7,375 nt of DNA, from the NCBI GenBank assembly GCA_937983315.1, contig CALKAH010000267.1, positions 1-7,375 of the forward strand, read 5' to 3'. Source of the DNA: an uncultured Acholeplasmataceae bacterium (GTDB lineage Bacteria > Bacillota_I > Bacilli_A > Acholeplasmatales > Acholeplasmataceae). The translations under genes were made by a program, and so were the position numbers. Under the pieces are notes generated by a model that was given only the letters and a program-made list of their open reading frames with translations, was not told the origin of the DNA and did no database searches. Positions 1-6,234 of the stretch are shown here, piece after piece. The first letter of the stretch is position 1; each line of letters opens with the position of its first letter.

Positions 1-46
1 ACCACCGAGATCTACACTCTTTCCCTACACGACGCTCTTCCGATCT
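1..46. other. Illumina TruSeq universal adapter remnant (artefact)
   Basis: Bases 1-46 match, from memory and without a mismatch, the 3' 46 bases of the Illumina TruSeq universal adapter, ending in the diagnostic GACGCTCTTCCGATCT. Genomic sequence starts at about base 47. This marks an untrimmed read end at the edge of a draft contig. Read on the minus strand the adapter encodes the peptide IGRASCRERV followed by TAG, which falsely completes the neighbouring gene. Confidence 0.97.
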
Positions 47-263
47 GTTTTCCACCTTCACCTAAAATCTTTAACCAGCGTAAAAGAAGTTGGTGCCACG
101 CATAGAGGTGGTAGATGAGATCGCGTAAGTTTTTATCGCGTTCTTTTGTTTTCCATTCTTTCACACGTTCTTTTGCTGATAATTCACTGATGATCGTCAT
201 GATGTTGAGGTAACGCGTGTCGCTCATGTCAAGTAGTTCTTTCTTGTTCATGGGTTTATCCAT
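47..263 (-). CDS. ClbS/DfsB-family (DUF1706) four-helix-bundle protein, 3' end missing
   Basis: The first 72 residues are genuine and resemble the N-terminal half of the ClbS/DfsB (DUF1706) family, small DinB-like helical bundles. Seen are the opening NKKELL, the conserved RDKNLRDLIYHLYAWH stretch (about residues 42-57) and LLLRW. One family member, ClbS, protects against colibactin; most others have no known function, so none is assigned here. Family members are usually about 150-180 residues, so roughly half is missing. Residue 73 straddles the join, and the ten residues after it plus the stop codon come from adapter sequence. The start at 263 is supported by AGGAGGT seven bases upstream. 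The gene lies 22 bases after the GNAT-SGNH gene and is probably the third gene of the pyrR operon. The family call rests on recalled motifs. Confidence 0.8.
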
Positions 264-285
264 AGGTTATACCTCCTAGGTCATG

Positions 286-1440
286 TTAAAGATTTTTTTC
301 TTGTATGTGTAGTAAATGATTGCGTAAGATGGGTTTGATCACATGTGCCATCAGACGATGTCCTAATTCTGAAGGATGGACACCATCACCTAATATGTCT
401 TCCTGAGCATACATTTTCTTCCATGTTTGCATGTAGTCATCCATGTGAATGATAGGAAGATGATAATGTTTAGCTAACTTTCTCACGGTCAGAATAAAAC
501 TTTCTAACATGGGTCGCCATGAAGGATCAAATGCACCAATGTTATAACTGAATGGTTCGATCAAGATGATGAATGTGTGGGGGCTCTTGGTTTGAGTCGT
601 TTCAATTAAGTGACGATAATTTTTTTCAAAAGTTTCTTGATCAATCGGTTTTCCAAAATGATAGTAATGCCAAACGTCATTGACACCACAAAGAAGTGAT
701 AAAACATCAGGTTGGAAAGCAATGACATCGTATTCCCACCGGTTGATGAGTTCTTCAGTTCGATCACCAGAAACACCTTTATTGATAAAGGTTACTTTTG
801 GGAATTCATGTTTTAATTGCTTAACATAACCATCGCCTAAACTGTAGAGATCACTTCTGTTACGTCCACAATCCGTGATAGAATCACCTTGAAATAAGAA
901 GGTTGGCCATGTGATGACATCTTGATGTTCAGGATAAATCCAGTACTCAATGATATCTAAAACATTACCCGCACGTCCAGTTGTTTGGTAGGTTTTCTTT
1001 AAGATCCCTCCAAAAGATTCCGGAATGTTACGTGAAGGGTAGTTTCTCCGATCAACGGGGTAAATCAAGTAATCATGAGGTACTTTTTCTCGTGCAAAAC
1101 GAATGATTTCACTCATGCCTTCGAGTCCTAGTTTTTTACCAAAAAAACCTTCTTGAATCCAAACACCAAGTTCAGGTGTTCGTGTGTTGATATGATGAAG
1201 TCCCATACATCCCACAAAGGTTTCATCGAGTTTAAGGCGTGCAACCCATACGACTTCTTTATTTTCTTCTCTGAGTTTAATCGACGCATGAATGAAATCA
1301 AGGGTATCTTGTATCGTACGTGCGGGTGCAGGGTACATATACGTTGTGACTGTAGGTGTAAAAAAATGAAAAATGGCTTCAGCATCGCTAAGCTGAATGG
1401 GTTTTAAGACCAAGTTTTGTGTTTGTAGTGTAATGTTCAT
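286..1440 (-). CDS. GNAT acetyltransferase - SGNH/GDSL hydrolase fusion protein
   Basis: This is a two-domain protein of 384 residues with no signal peptide or membrane segment, so probably cytoplasmic. Residues about 4-170 are a RimJ/RimL-type GNAT N-acetyltransferase: VGCMGLHHIN strand, ELGVWIQEGFFGKKLG acetyl-CoA loop region (about 90-105) and a DRRNYPSRNIPESFGG segment (about 130-145) like the N..S..v.e..GF ending of the family. Residues about 180-375 are an SGNH hydrolase with all blocks: GDS (nucleophile Ser187), GVSGDRT, GVND (Asn254) and DGVHP (Asp352, His355). The hydrolase part looks catalytically intact, probably an esterase or deacylase; substrates of both halves are unknown. An in-frame ATG at 1464 lies inside pyrR. 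I chose the ATG at 1440, one base after the pyrR stop, because TTGAGG sits about nine bases upstream; this implies translational coupling with pyrR. No frameshift or stop lies between the domains. Confidence 0.9.
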   Translation of the reverse strand: MNITLQTQNLVLKPIQLSDAEAIFHFFTPTVTTYMYPAPARTIQDTLDFIHASIKLREENKEVVWVARLKLDETFVGCMGLHHINTRTPELGVWIQEGFFGKKLGLEGMSEIIRFAREKVPHDYLIYPVDRRNYPSRNIPESFGGILKKTYQTTGRAGNVLDIIEYWIYPEHQDVITWPTFLFQGDSITDCGRNRSDLYSLGDGYVKQLKHEFPKVTFINKGVSGDRTEELINRWEYDVIAFQPDVLSLLCGVNDVWHYYHFGKPIDQETFEKNYRHLIETTQTKSPHTFIILIEPFSYNIGAFDPSWRPMLESFILTVRKLAKHYHLPIIHMDDYMQTWKKMYAQEDILGDGVHPSELGHRLMAHVIKPILRNHLLHIQEKNL

Positions 1441-1441
1441 G

Positions 1442-1942
1442 TTAGTGATCCTCAAGGTAGACATTCATATGATCGATGTCGACAACAACTTTCTCTTGTC
1501 TGCTTGTGGGTATATTTTTTCCAATATAATCCGCACGTATCGGTAGTTCGCGATGTCCGCGATCAATCACGATGGCGAGTTGAATTTGTTTCGGTCTTCC
1601 GTGATCTGATAAAGCATCCATGGCTGCCCGAACACTTCTTCCTGTGAAGAGGACATCATCCACTAAAATAACGTTTTTCTCATGAATCAAAAGATCTTGA
1701 GTCTTGGGAATTATTTTATTGGCTAAATCATCGCGATATGCGTGAATGTCAATTGGAAAAAGAGGAACATCCACATCAGCAAATCGCTTTAAATTATCTT
1801 TAAGCATTTGTGCGATGGGATAACCCTTTTTGAGGATGCCTACAAACACGATGTCATTTAAATCTTGATTACGTTCGATGATCTCGTGCGTCATCCGTTT
1901 GATGGTTCTTGATAGTTGTTCTGAATTCATGAGTTCCTTCAT
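1442..1942 (-). CDS. pyrR: Bifunctional pyr operon regulator PyrR / uracil phosphoribosyltransferase
   Basis: PyrR binds pyr leader RNAs when loaded with UMP and favours transcription termination; many homologues also convert uracil and PRPP to UMP. The 166-residue protein shows the PRPP-binding motif VILVDDVLFTGRS (residues 91-103), IDIHAYRDDL (64-73) and the family signature DRGHRELPIRADYIGKNIPTS (127-147). It is slightly shorter than B. subtilis PyrR (about 180) because the acidic tail is reduced. The N-terminal KRMTHEIIERN aligns with the TRIAHEMIERN helix of B. subtilis, keeping the Arg and His that I recall as part of the RNA-binding surface. An alternative start at 1930 (MNSEQL) has AAGGA four bases upstream; the start at 1942 has only a weak GGTGA, so the true start is open. 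The gene is divergent from the uracil permease whose leader carries its target, and it heads the leftward operon. Confidence 0.95.
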   Translation of the reverse strand: MKELMNSEQLSRTIKRMTHEIIERNQDLNDIVFVGILKKGYPIAQMLKDNLKRFADVDVPLFPIDIHAYRDDLANKIIPKTQDLLIHEKNVILVDDVLFTGRSVRAAMDALSDHGRPKQIQLAIVIDRGHRELPIRADYIGKNIPTSRQEKVVVDIDHMNVYLEDH

Positions 1943-1957
1943 CTTATCACCACTTTT

Positions 1958-1966
1958 ATCATATCA
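1958..1966 (-). promoter_or_regulatory. Possible extended -10 of the pyrR operon
   Basis: On the minus strand TGATATGAT (1966 down to 1958) fits an extended -10 (TGn plus a hexamer with one mismatch). No good -35 lies 16-18 bases upstream, and the implied leader would be only about eight bases long, so this call is weak. No PyrR-type attenuator is visible in front of pyrR itself. Confidence 0.25.
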
Positions 1967-1987
1967 TTTTTTTGCGCTTTTTAGGGG

Positions 1988-2015
1988 TTGATTTTCAAAA
2001 AATCCGTGATATACT
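1988..2015 (+). promoter_or_regulatory. Promoter of the uracil permease transcript
   Basis: A -35 TTGATT (1988-1993) is followed after 16 bases by -10 TATACT (2010-2015), preceded by TG in the extended -10 position (TGATATACT). Transcription should start near 2022, just ahead of the PyrR attenuator. Confidence 0.75.
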
Positions 2016-2028
2016 TGAAACAGTAAAG

Positions 2029-2113
2029 GTCCTTTAAGCTATGCCCGTGAGCATAACAAGGTATCCATCATCACCATACCTATGCTTGAAGGACACCATG
2101 AGGTGTCTTTTTT
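2029..2113 (+). promoter_or_regulatory. PyrR-responsive transcription attenuator
   Basis: All three mutually exclusive elements can be paired by hand. The PyrR-binding anti-antiterminator has a lower stem CCTT/AAGG (2031-2034 with 2058-2061), an internal loop, an upper stem TATGC/GCATA (2040-2044 with 2051-2055) and hexaloop CCGTGA, which fits the conserved CNGNGA PyrR loop. The antiterminator pairs GTCCTTTAAGC (2029-2039) with GCTTGAAGGAC (2084-2094): eleven pairs, one a wobble. Its 3' strand takes bases 2092-2094 of the terminator stem. In the family, UMP-PyrR stabilises the first hairpin, freeing the terminator. A further small stem, AGGTAT with ATACCT (2059-2064, 2076-2081), can form inside the antiterminator. 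Confidence 0.92.
2092..2113 (+). terminator. Attenuator terminator ahead of the uracil permease
   Basis: Six-pair stem GACACC/GGTGTC (2092-2097 with 2102-2107), loop ATGA, then six T (2108-2113). An open frame extending back to 2082 reads through this hairpin, which is one reason to reject that upstream start for the permease. Confidence 0.9.
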
Positions 2114-2153
2114 GCTGAAGGCCTTACAAACTAAATCTAAAGGAGAGCATGTC

Positions 2154-3425
2154 ATGAATGAAAGTCAAATGATTGTTGGCATTCAAGAAAAGCCAAAATC
2201 AATCGGCAAGTGGATCGTGTTAAGCTTGCAGCATGTCTTTGCGATGTTTGGAGCAACCGTATTAGTTCCTCTTTTAACAGGACTTGATGTAGGTGTTGCC
2301 CTTGTAGCCAGTGGTATTGGTACCTTGATTTACATCTTCTGCACCAAAGCAAAAGTCCCTGTTTACTTAGGAAGTAGCTTCGCATATATCCCTGCGATTA
2401 CTGCAGCTGTTGCAGGAGCAGGCGCGGGTTCAGCGTATATCGGGCTCATGGTGGTAGGTATTATATACGTGATTGTCGCAACCGCGATTCACTTCTTCGG
2501 AAGTGGTTGGTTAAAGAAGTTACTGCCACCAATCGTTATCGGGCCTATGATTATTATCATTGGTATGACATTAGCACCGGTTGCAATTTCATCATCAGGT
2601 TTTGATGGTTCACAAGGATGGAAGGTTCCACTTGTTGCAGCGATCACCTTCTTATCGGTTGTCATTCTATCAACAAAAGCAAAGGGTTTCTTAAGAATTG
2701 TACCCTTCTTAGTTTCCATTTTCATTGGTTATATCGCATCCATTATCGTGGGTTTAGTTGATCTTGTTGCCGTCTTTGAAGGTGTTAGATTCTTCCAACT
2801 CCCTAACTTCTCATTCATTGGAACATATGCCTTTGATTTCAGTGCAGTTGCGATGTTTGCGCCCTTAGCATTCGTTACGATTGCAGAACATATTGGTGAC
2901 CACGTTGTCTTAGGTGAAATCACCAGTAAAGATTTCTTAACCGATCCAGGCTTAGATAAGACACTATTAGGTGATGGTATTGCAACATTTGTTGCAGGAG
3001 CCATAGGTGGGCCCGCAAACACAACGTATGGTGAAAACACCGGTGTAGTTGCGATCACGCGTGTTGCATCCGTATGGGTCACAGGGTTAGCTGCATGCTT
3101 TGCGATTCTACTCGGATTCTTCGGTTGGATTCAAGCGTTCATTAACAGTATTCCTTGGGCAGTCATCGGGGGAATGACCATAGTCTTATATGGATTGATT
3201 GCAGCCAATGGTGTGAAGATCTTAATTAAAGATCGCACAGATTTAAGCAAGATGAAGAATTTGATTGTTGTATCAACGATGCTAGTCATTGGTTTAGGTG
3301 GTGCACTACTGAACTTAACAGAAGTTGTGAAGTTATCAGGTATGAGTTTTGCAGCGATCGTTGGTATTCTTTTGAATCTCTTGATTACAGGATTAGAAAA
3401 GATTGGTCCAAATCCAGAAGAATAA
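2154..3425 (+). CDS. uraA: Uracil permease, NCS2 (UraA/PyrP) family
   Basis: This is a multi-pass inner-membrane proton-uracil symporter of 423 residues, normal for the family, with 12-14 hydrophobic segments. Key motifs are LSLQHVFAMFGATVLVP near the N terminus, VPVYLGSSFAYI (about 68-79), AEHIGDHVVLGEI (about 244-256) and GPANTTYGENTGV (about 286-298). By alignment in my head to E. coli UraA, the two substrate-site glutamates are Glu245 and Glu294. The position of UraA His245 is Asp249 here. The start at 2154 is chosen because AAAGGAGAG lies just upstream; an in-frame ATG at 2082 sits inside the attenuator and has no ribosome binding site. The PyrR attenuator supports uracil rather than xanthine as substrate. 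The gene is monocistronic and ends at a strong terminator. The name pyrP is equally valid. Confidence 0.95.
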   Translation: MNESQMIVGIQEKPKSIGKWIVLSLQHVFAMFGATVLVPLLTGLDVGVALVASGIGTLIYIFCTKAKVPVYLGSSFAYIPAITAAVAGAGAGSAYIGLMVVGIIYVIVATAIHFFGSGWLKKLLPPIVIGPMIIIIGMTLAPVAISSSGFDGSQGWKVPLVAAITFLSVVILSTKAKGFLRIVPFLVSIFIGYIASIIVGLVDLVAVFEGVRFFQLPNFSFIGTYAFDFSAVAMFAPLAFVTIAEHIGDHVVLGEITSKDFLTDPGLDKTLLGDGIATFVAGAIGGPANTTYGENTGVVAITRVASVWVTGLAACFAILLGFFGWIQAFINSIPWAVIGGMTIVLYGLIAANGVKILIKDRTDLSKMKNLIVVSTMLVIGLGGALLNLTEVVKLSGMSFAAIVGILLNLLITGLEKIGPNPEE

Positions 3426-3441
3426 AGGACATAAAAGAATT

Positions 3442-3469
3442 GGGGCACCTGTGCAGGGTGCCCCTTTTT
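3442..3469 (+). terminator. Rho-independent terminator, probably bidirectional
   Basis: Eight-pair GC-rich stem GGGGCACC/GGTGCCCC (3442-3449 with 3457-3464), a seven-base loop and TTTTT (3465-3469), 16 bases after the permease stop. On the minus strand the same hairpin starts 11 bases after the protease stop and is followed by AATTCTTTT, a poorer tract, so it may serve both convergent genes. Confidence 0.9.
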
Positions 3470-3475
3470 ATATTT

Positions 3476-4699
3476 TTATTCGAGTGCTTCAATCCGTTCA
3501 TTCATCGGTGGATGTGAATAATAAAGTAATACAGTTAATGGATGTGGTGTTAGATTCACCAAATCTTCTCTTGATAATACTTTGAGTGCAGAGATCATAT
3601 GCTTTGCATCGGTTTGTTTTGCTGAGAAAGCGTCTGCTTGATATTCTGCCTTTCTTGAAAGTGCATTTAATGGTAGTCCTAAAAGAAGTTCAATGGGTTC
3701 AAATAAGATCATAAAGAGAATGATTGCAAATCCAAAATGAACACCGCTTAAGCCAAAGGCGGTAAACAAGGTTGGTGCTTGTAAAATGAAGCCAATACTT
3801 GCTGCATAAAGCATGATAATGATGATTTGTTGGAAGAGCATTCGCCATGTATCCTTATGAACGGCATGACCCAATTCATGAGCTAACACTGCAAGTATTT
3901 CATCTTCTGACATCTTTTCAATGAGTGTATCAAATAAGACAACTTCTTTTGCTTTCCCAATTCCGGTAAAGAAGGCATTCAGTTTAGTTGAGCGTTTGGA
4001 TGCATCCATGACATAAAGTGCTTTAATGTTGAATCCAAGTGATGATGCTAATCCTTCGATTCGAGTACGTAATGTTCCTTCAGGAAGCGGTGTAAACTTA
4101 TTGAAAAGTCTTAAGAAGAGTTTATTCAAGAAGGCAAAAATCAAGAACATCACGATGCTAATTGCTGCCCAAGCAATCACGATAAATGTCCATAGATTGT
4201 CTTGGAATGCAAGATATAACGCGTTGATTCCACCCAAAATCAATCCACCTAACACGATGGTCATGATATAACCCATGATGATATCGCGGGTAAATGTTTT
4301 TTTCGTTGTCCGATTAAAGCCATGACGTGCTTCAATATAAAACGTCTGATAATGCTTAAATGGTATACCTAGTAAGACGATGAATGTTTGATAGAAACCT
4401 AAAAAGTATAAAGACTGCATGATCGTACTATCTGTCCACGCTGATGTGGTCGCTTCAATACGTTCAAAGATTCCAAAAAATAAGAAAGCTAATAAGATCA
4501 AAACATTAACACCACGACGTACCATCGTAAAGCGATGGACATCAAGTGAATAGGCAAGCCACTTATGATATCGTTCTTCGTCATAAATATCTTTTAATCG
4601 TTCAGGAACTTCTTTTAATCTTGATTGGTGATTAAGCAATGAAACCACCATTTCGAATGCGTAAACCAATAAAACAATACCCATAACAATCCATTTCAT
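3476..4699 (-). CDS. M48-family membrane zinc metalloprotease, Ste24/CAAX-protease-like
   Basis: A 407-residue integral membrane protease. The N-terminal part (about 1-200) has several hydrophobic segments and the EARHGFNRTT motif (123-132) typical of the N-terminal domain of Ste24-type CAAX proteases. The catalytic domain has MDASKRSTKLNAFFTG (231-246), the zinc motif HELGH (274-278) and the third-ligand segment RKAEYQADAFS (Glu352), ending with YSHPPMNERIEAL as in the family. This layout and length fit Ste24 better than the shorter HtpX. Bacteria lack classical protein prenylation, so a role in membrane-protein quality control or peptide processing is more likely; this is inference. GAGGTGA lies six bases before the ATG. 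A minus-strand extended -10 TGTTAAAAT (4730-4722) may be its promoter, with a very short leader. It follows the terminator of the purine permease and so is probably transcribed alone. Confidence 0.93.
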   Translation of the reverse strand: MKWIVMGIVLLVYAFEMVVSLLNHQSRLKEVPERLKDIYDEERYHKWLAYSLDVHRFTMVRRGVNVLILLAFLFFGIFERIEATTSAWTDSTIMQSLYFLGFYQTFIVLLGIPFKHYQTFYIEARHGFNRTTKKTFTRDIIMGYIMTIVLGGLILGGINALYLAFQDNLWTFIVIAWAAISIVMFLIFAFLNKLFLRLFNKFTPLPEGTLRTRIEGLASSLGFNIKALYVMDASKRSTKLNAFFTGIGKAKEVVLFDTLIEKMSEDEILAVLAHELGHAVHKDTWRMLFQQIIIIMLYAASIGFILQAPTLFTAFGLSGVHFGFAIILFMILFEPIELLLGLPLNALSRKAEYQADAFSAKQTDAKHMISALKVLSREDLVNLTPHPLTVLLYYSHPPMNERIEALE

Positions 4700-4731
4700 G
4701 TTTGTTCACCTCAACACACCTATTTTAACAC

Positions 4732-4761
4732 AAAAAAAGGGCTTCCCGTGAGAAGCCCTTT
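4732..4761 (-). terminator. Rho-independent terminator of the purine permease
   Basis: Ten-pair stem AAAGGGCTTC/GAAGCCCTTT (4736-4745 with 4752-4761) and a six-base loop. On the minus strand it runs into a tract of seven T (4738-4732). It begins 15 bases after the permease stop codon. Confidence 0.93.
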
Positions 4762-4776
4762 GACATTTATTTAAAA

Positions 4777-6111
4777 TTAGAAAACGTTTAAGAAGACAAG
4801 ATAAGCAATGAATAGAGCGGTTGCTACATAGAGTAGTGGGCTAACTTCTTTTGCTTTTTTGCTGGCAACCATGACAACGACATAAGTTAAGAAACCAAAG
4901 CCGATACCATCAGAGATGGAGTAAGCTAGAATCATCACAAGAATCGTCATGAAGCTTGCAATTGAAATCTGCCATTTATCCCATTCAATGCGACCGATTG
5001 AAGTAGCCATCATCGTACCAACAATAACCATGGCAGCTGCAGTCACGCTTGGTGTAACAAGGGATAGAAGCGGTGATAAGAAAATCGATAATAAGAAGAG
5101 AATACCAGTGAATACGGATGCTAAACCCGTTCTTGCACCTGCACCAATACCTGATAAGGATTCGATGTAGGATGTCACTGTTGATGTACCAAGAACAGAA
5201 CCAACGATGGTTGCGGATGCGTCAACAACGTTAGCCTTTTGAAGGTCATCTTCGGTAACGCCTTCCATTTGACCCGTCACTGCCATGAGTGTACCGGATG
5301 TATCAAAGAAGTCAACAAATAAGAATGCAAAGATGGCAAACCAACCTGCTGGTGTTGAAAGTAATCCACCAATACCGCCAAATGCAGCACCAAAGGTAGG
5401 AGCTAAGGAAGGAACTGCACCAACGAGACCGTTGAATACGGGCATGTTTGCAACACCAAAACCTTCACCAAGAATTAAACCAACAATGGCAGTAATGACA
5501 AGACCAAAGAAGACAGCAGCTTTAATCTTGAACGCTAAGAGGACCATGGTTAAGATGATTCCAAATAACGCGAGTAATGCAACAGGATTCGTTAAATCGC
5601 CTAAAGAGGTTGTTGTTCCACCGGTGTTGATGACAATACCGACGTTCACTAAACCGATATAAGCAATGAAGAAACCAATACCAGCACCAATCGCATATTT
5701 GAGTGACTGAGGAATCGCACTAACGATACGTTGGCGAAGACCTGTTAAAGTAACCACTAAATAAAGGATACCGGAAACCAAAACGGCTGCAAGTGCTTCT
5801 TCCCATGAATAACCCATACCTAAAACGATGGTAAATGAGAAGAATGCGTTGAGTCCCATACCTGGAGCTAAAGCGACAGGTAGTTTTGCATAAAGACCCA
5901 TAGCAAGTGTAGCTAGACCAGCTGCAAGTGCAGTTGCTAAGAAGACAGCGTTGATATCAAGACCAACAACTGCGCCAAAACCAGACATAAGGTTGGGATT
6001 GGCAAATAAAATGTAAGCCATGGTGAGGAAGGTGGTTAAACCGCCGAGCAGTTCCTTACCAATGGTTGTACCCCGTTCTTCGATCCGGAAGTACTTTTTG
6101 ATGAACTCCAT
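4777..6111 (-). CDS. pbuG: Guanine/hypoxanthine permease, AzgA/PbuG-type
   Basis: A 444-residue multi-pass inner-membrane proton-coupled purine importer, close to the usual length of B. subtilis PbuG/PbuO (about 440). Diagnostic motifs are GGLTTFLTMAYILFANP (23-39), LAPGMGLNAFF (81-91), FVDFFDTSGTL (265-275) and TSTVTSYIESLSGIGAGART (309-328), all typical of the AzgA branch and distinct from the UraA branch. Substrate is probably guanine and/or hypoxanthine; adenine specificity (PbuO/AdeQ-like) cannot be excluded from motifs alone, but the guanine-class riboswitch upstream favours guanine/hypoxanthine. AAGGAG stands eight bases before the ATG. The gene has its own promoter, riboswitch and terminator, so it looks monocistronic. 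No strong terminator separates it from ptsH upstream, so some read-through into the riboswitch leader is possible. Confidence 0.93.
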   Translation of the reverse strand: MEFIKKYFRIEERGTTIGKELLGGLTTFLTMAYILFANPNLMSGFGAVVGLDINAVFLATALAAGLATLAMGLYAKLPVALAPGMGLNAFFSFTIVLGMGYSWEEALAAVLVSGILYLVVTLTGLRQRIVSAIPQSLKYAIGAGIGFFIAYIGLVNVGIVINTGGTTTSLGDLTNPVALLALFGIILTMVLLAFKIKAAVFFGLVITAIVGLILGEGFGVANMPVFNGLVGAVPSLAPTFGAAFGGIGGLLSTPAGWFAIFAFLFVDFFDTSGTLMAVTGQMEGVTEDDLQKANVVDASATIVGSVLGTSTVTSYIESLSGIGAGARTGLASVFTGILFLLSIFLSPLLSLVTPSVTAAAMVIVGTMMATSIGRIEWDKWQISIASFMTILVMILAYSISDGIGFGFLTYVVVMVASKKAKEVSPLLYVATALFIAYLVFLNVF

Positions 6112-6166
6112 GTTTAAATCTCCTTTTTCTGTAGTTTTGTATTCATATGTATGTGCAAAACAAAAG

Positions 6167-6193
6167 AAAAAACCACACGGTTTAAATGTGGTC
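6167..6193 (-). terminator. Riboswitch-associated terminator hairpin
   Basis: Stem ACCACA/TGTGGT (minus strand 6192-6187 with 6177-6172), nine-base loop, then a T run to 6167. Wobble and A-U pairs between GAG (6195-6193) and the T run could lengthen the stem. The core is only six pairs, modest for a terminator. Confidence 0.75.
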
Positions 6194-6194
6194 T

Positions 6195-6234
6195 CTACAT
6201 ATGAAAACGAGAAAAAGATGTTTTCATATCGTAG
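6195..6234 (-). promoter_or_regulatory. Candidate antiterminator hairpin of the purine riboswitch
   Basis: CTAC, one bulged G, then ATATGAAAAC (6234 down to 6219) pairs with GTTTTCATATGTAG (6208 down to 6195): fourteen pairs around a ten-base loop. It uses the 3' strand of aptamer stem P1 (6233-6227) and the specificity base, so it cannot coexist with the ligand-bound aptamer. It ends three bases short of the core terminator stem, so how it would prevent termination is not obvious. Confidence 0.6.

Noticed and set aside
1441..1464. Upstream start of the GNAT-SGNH protein inside pyrR
   Set aside because: It has no good ribosome binding site, while the ATG one base after the pyrR stop has TTGAGG at suitable spacing.
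2082..2153. In-frame upstream start adding 24 residues to the uracil permease
   Set aside because: The segment overlaps the attenuator antiterminator and terminator, has no ribosome binding site, and encodes nothing like the family N terminus.
4745..4752. CCCGTGAG in the loop of the purine permease terminator, the same eight bases as in the PyrR-binding hairpin
   Set aside because: The motif is on the plus strand, while the hairpin is transcribed from the minus strand, where the loop reads CTCACGGG. The lower stem and CTTTAA flank of a PyrR site are absent.
4760..4765. Perfect TTGACA on the plus strand
   Set aside because: No -10 hexamer lies 16-18 bases downstream; it sits at the base of the terminator stem, antisense to the purine permease.
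5285..5662. Long plus-strand open frame within the purine permease gene
   Set aside because: Its composition (many Pro, Lys and Asn) is that expected of the strand opposite a membrane protein gene. It has no recognisable motif.
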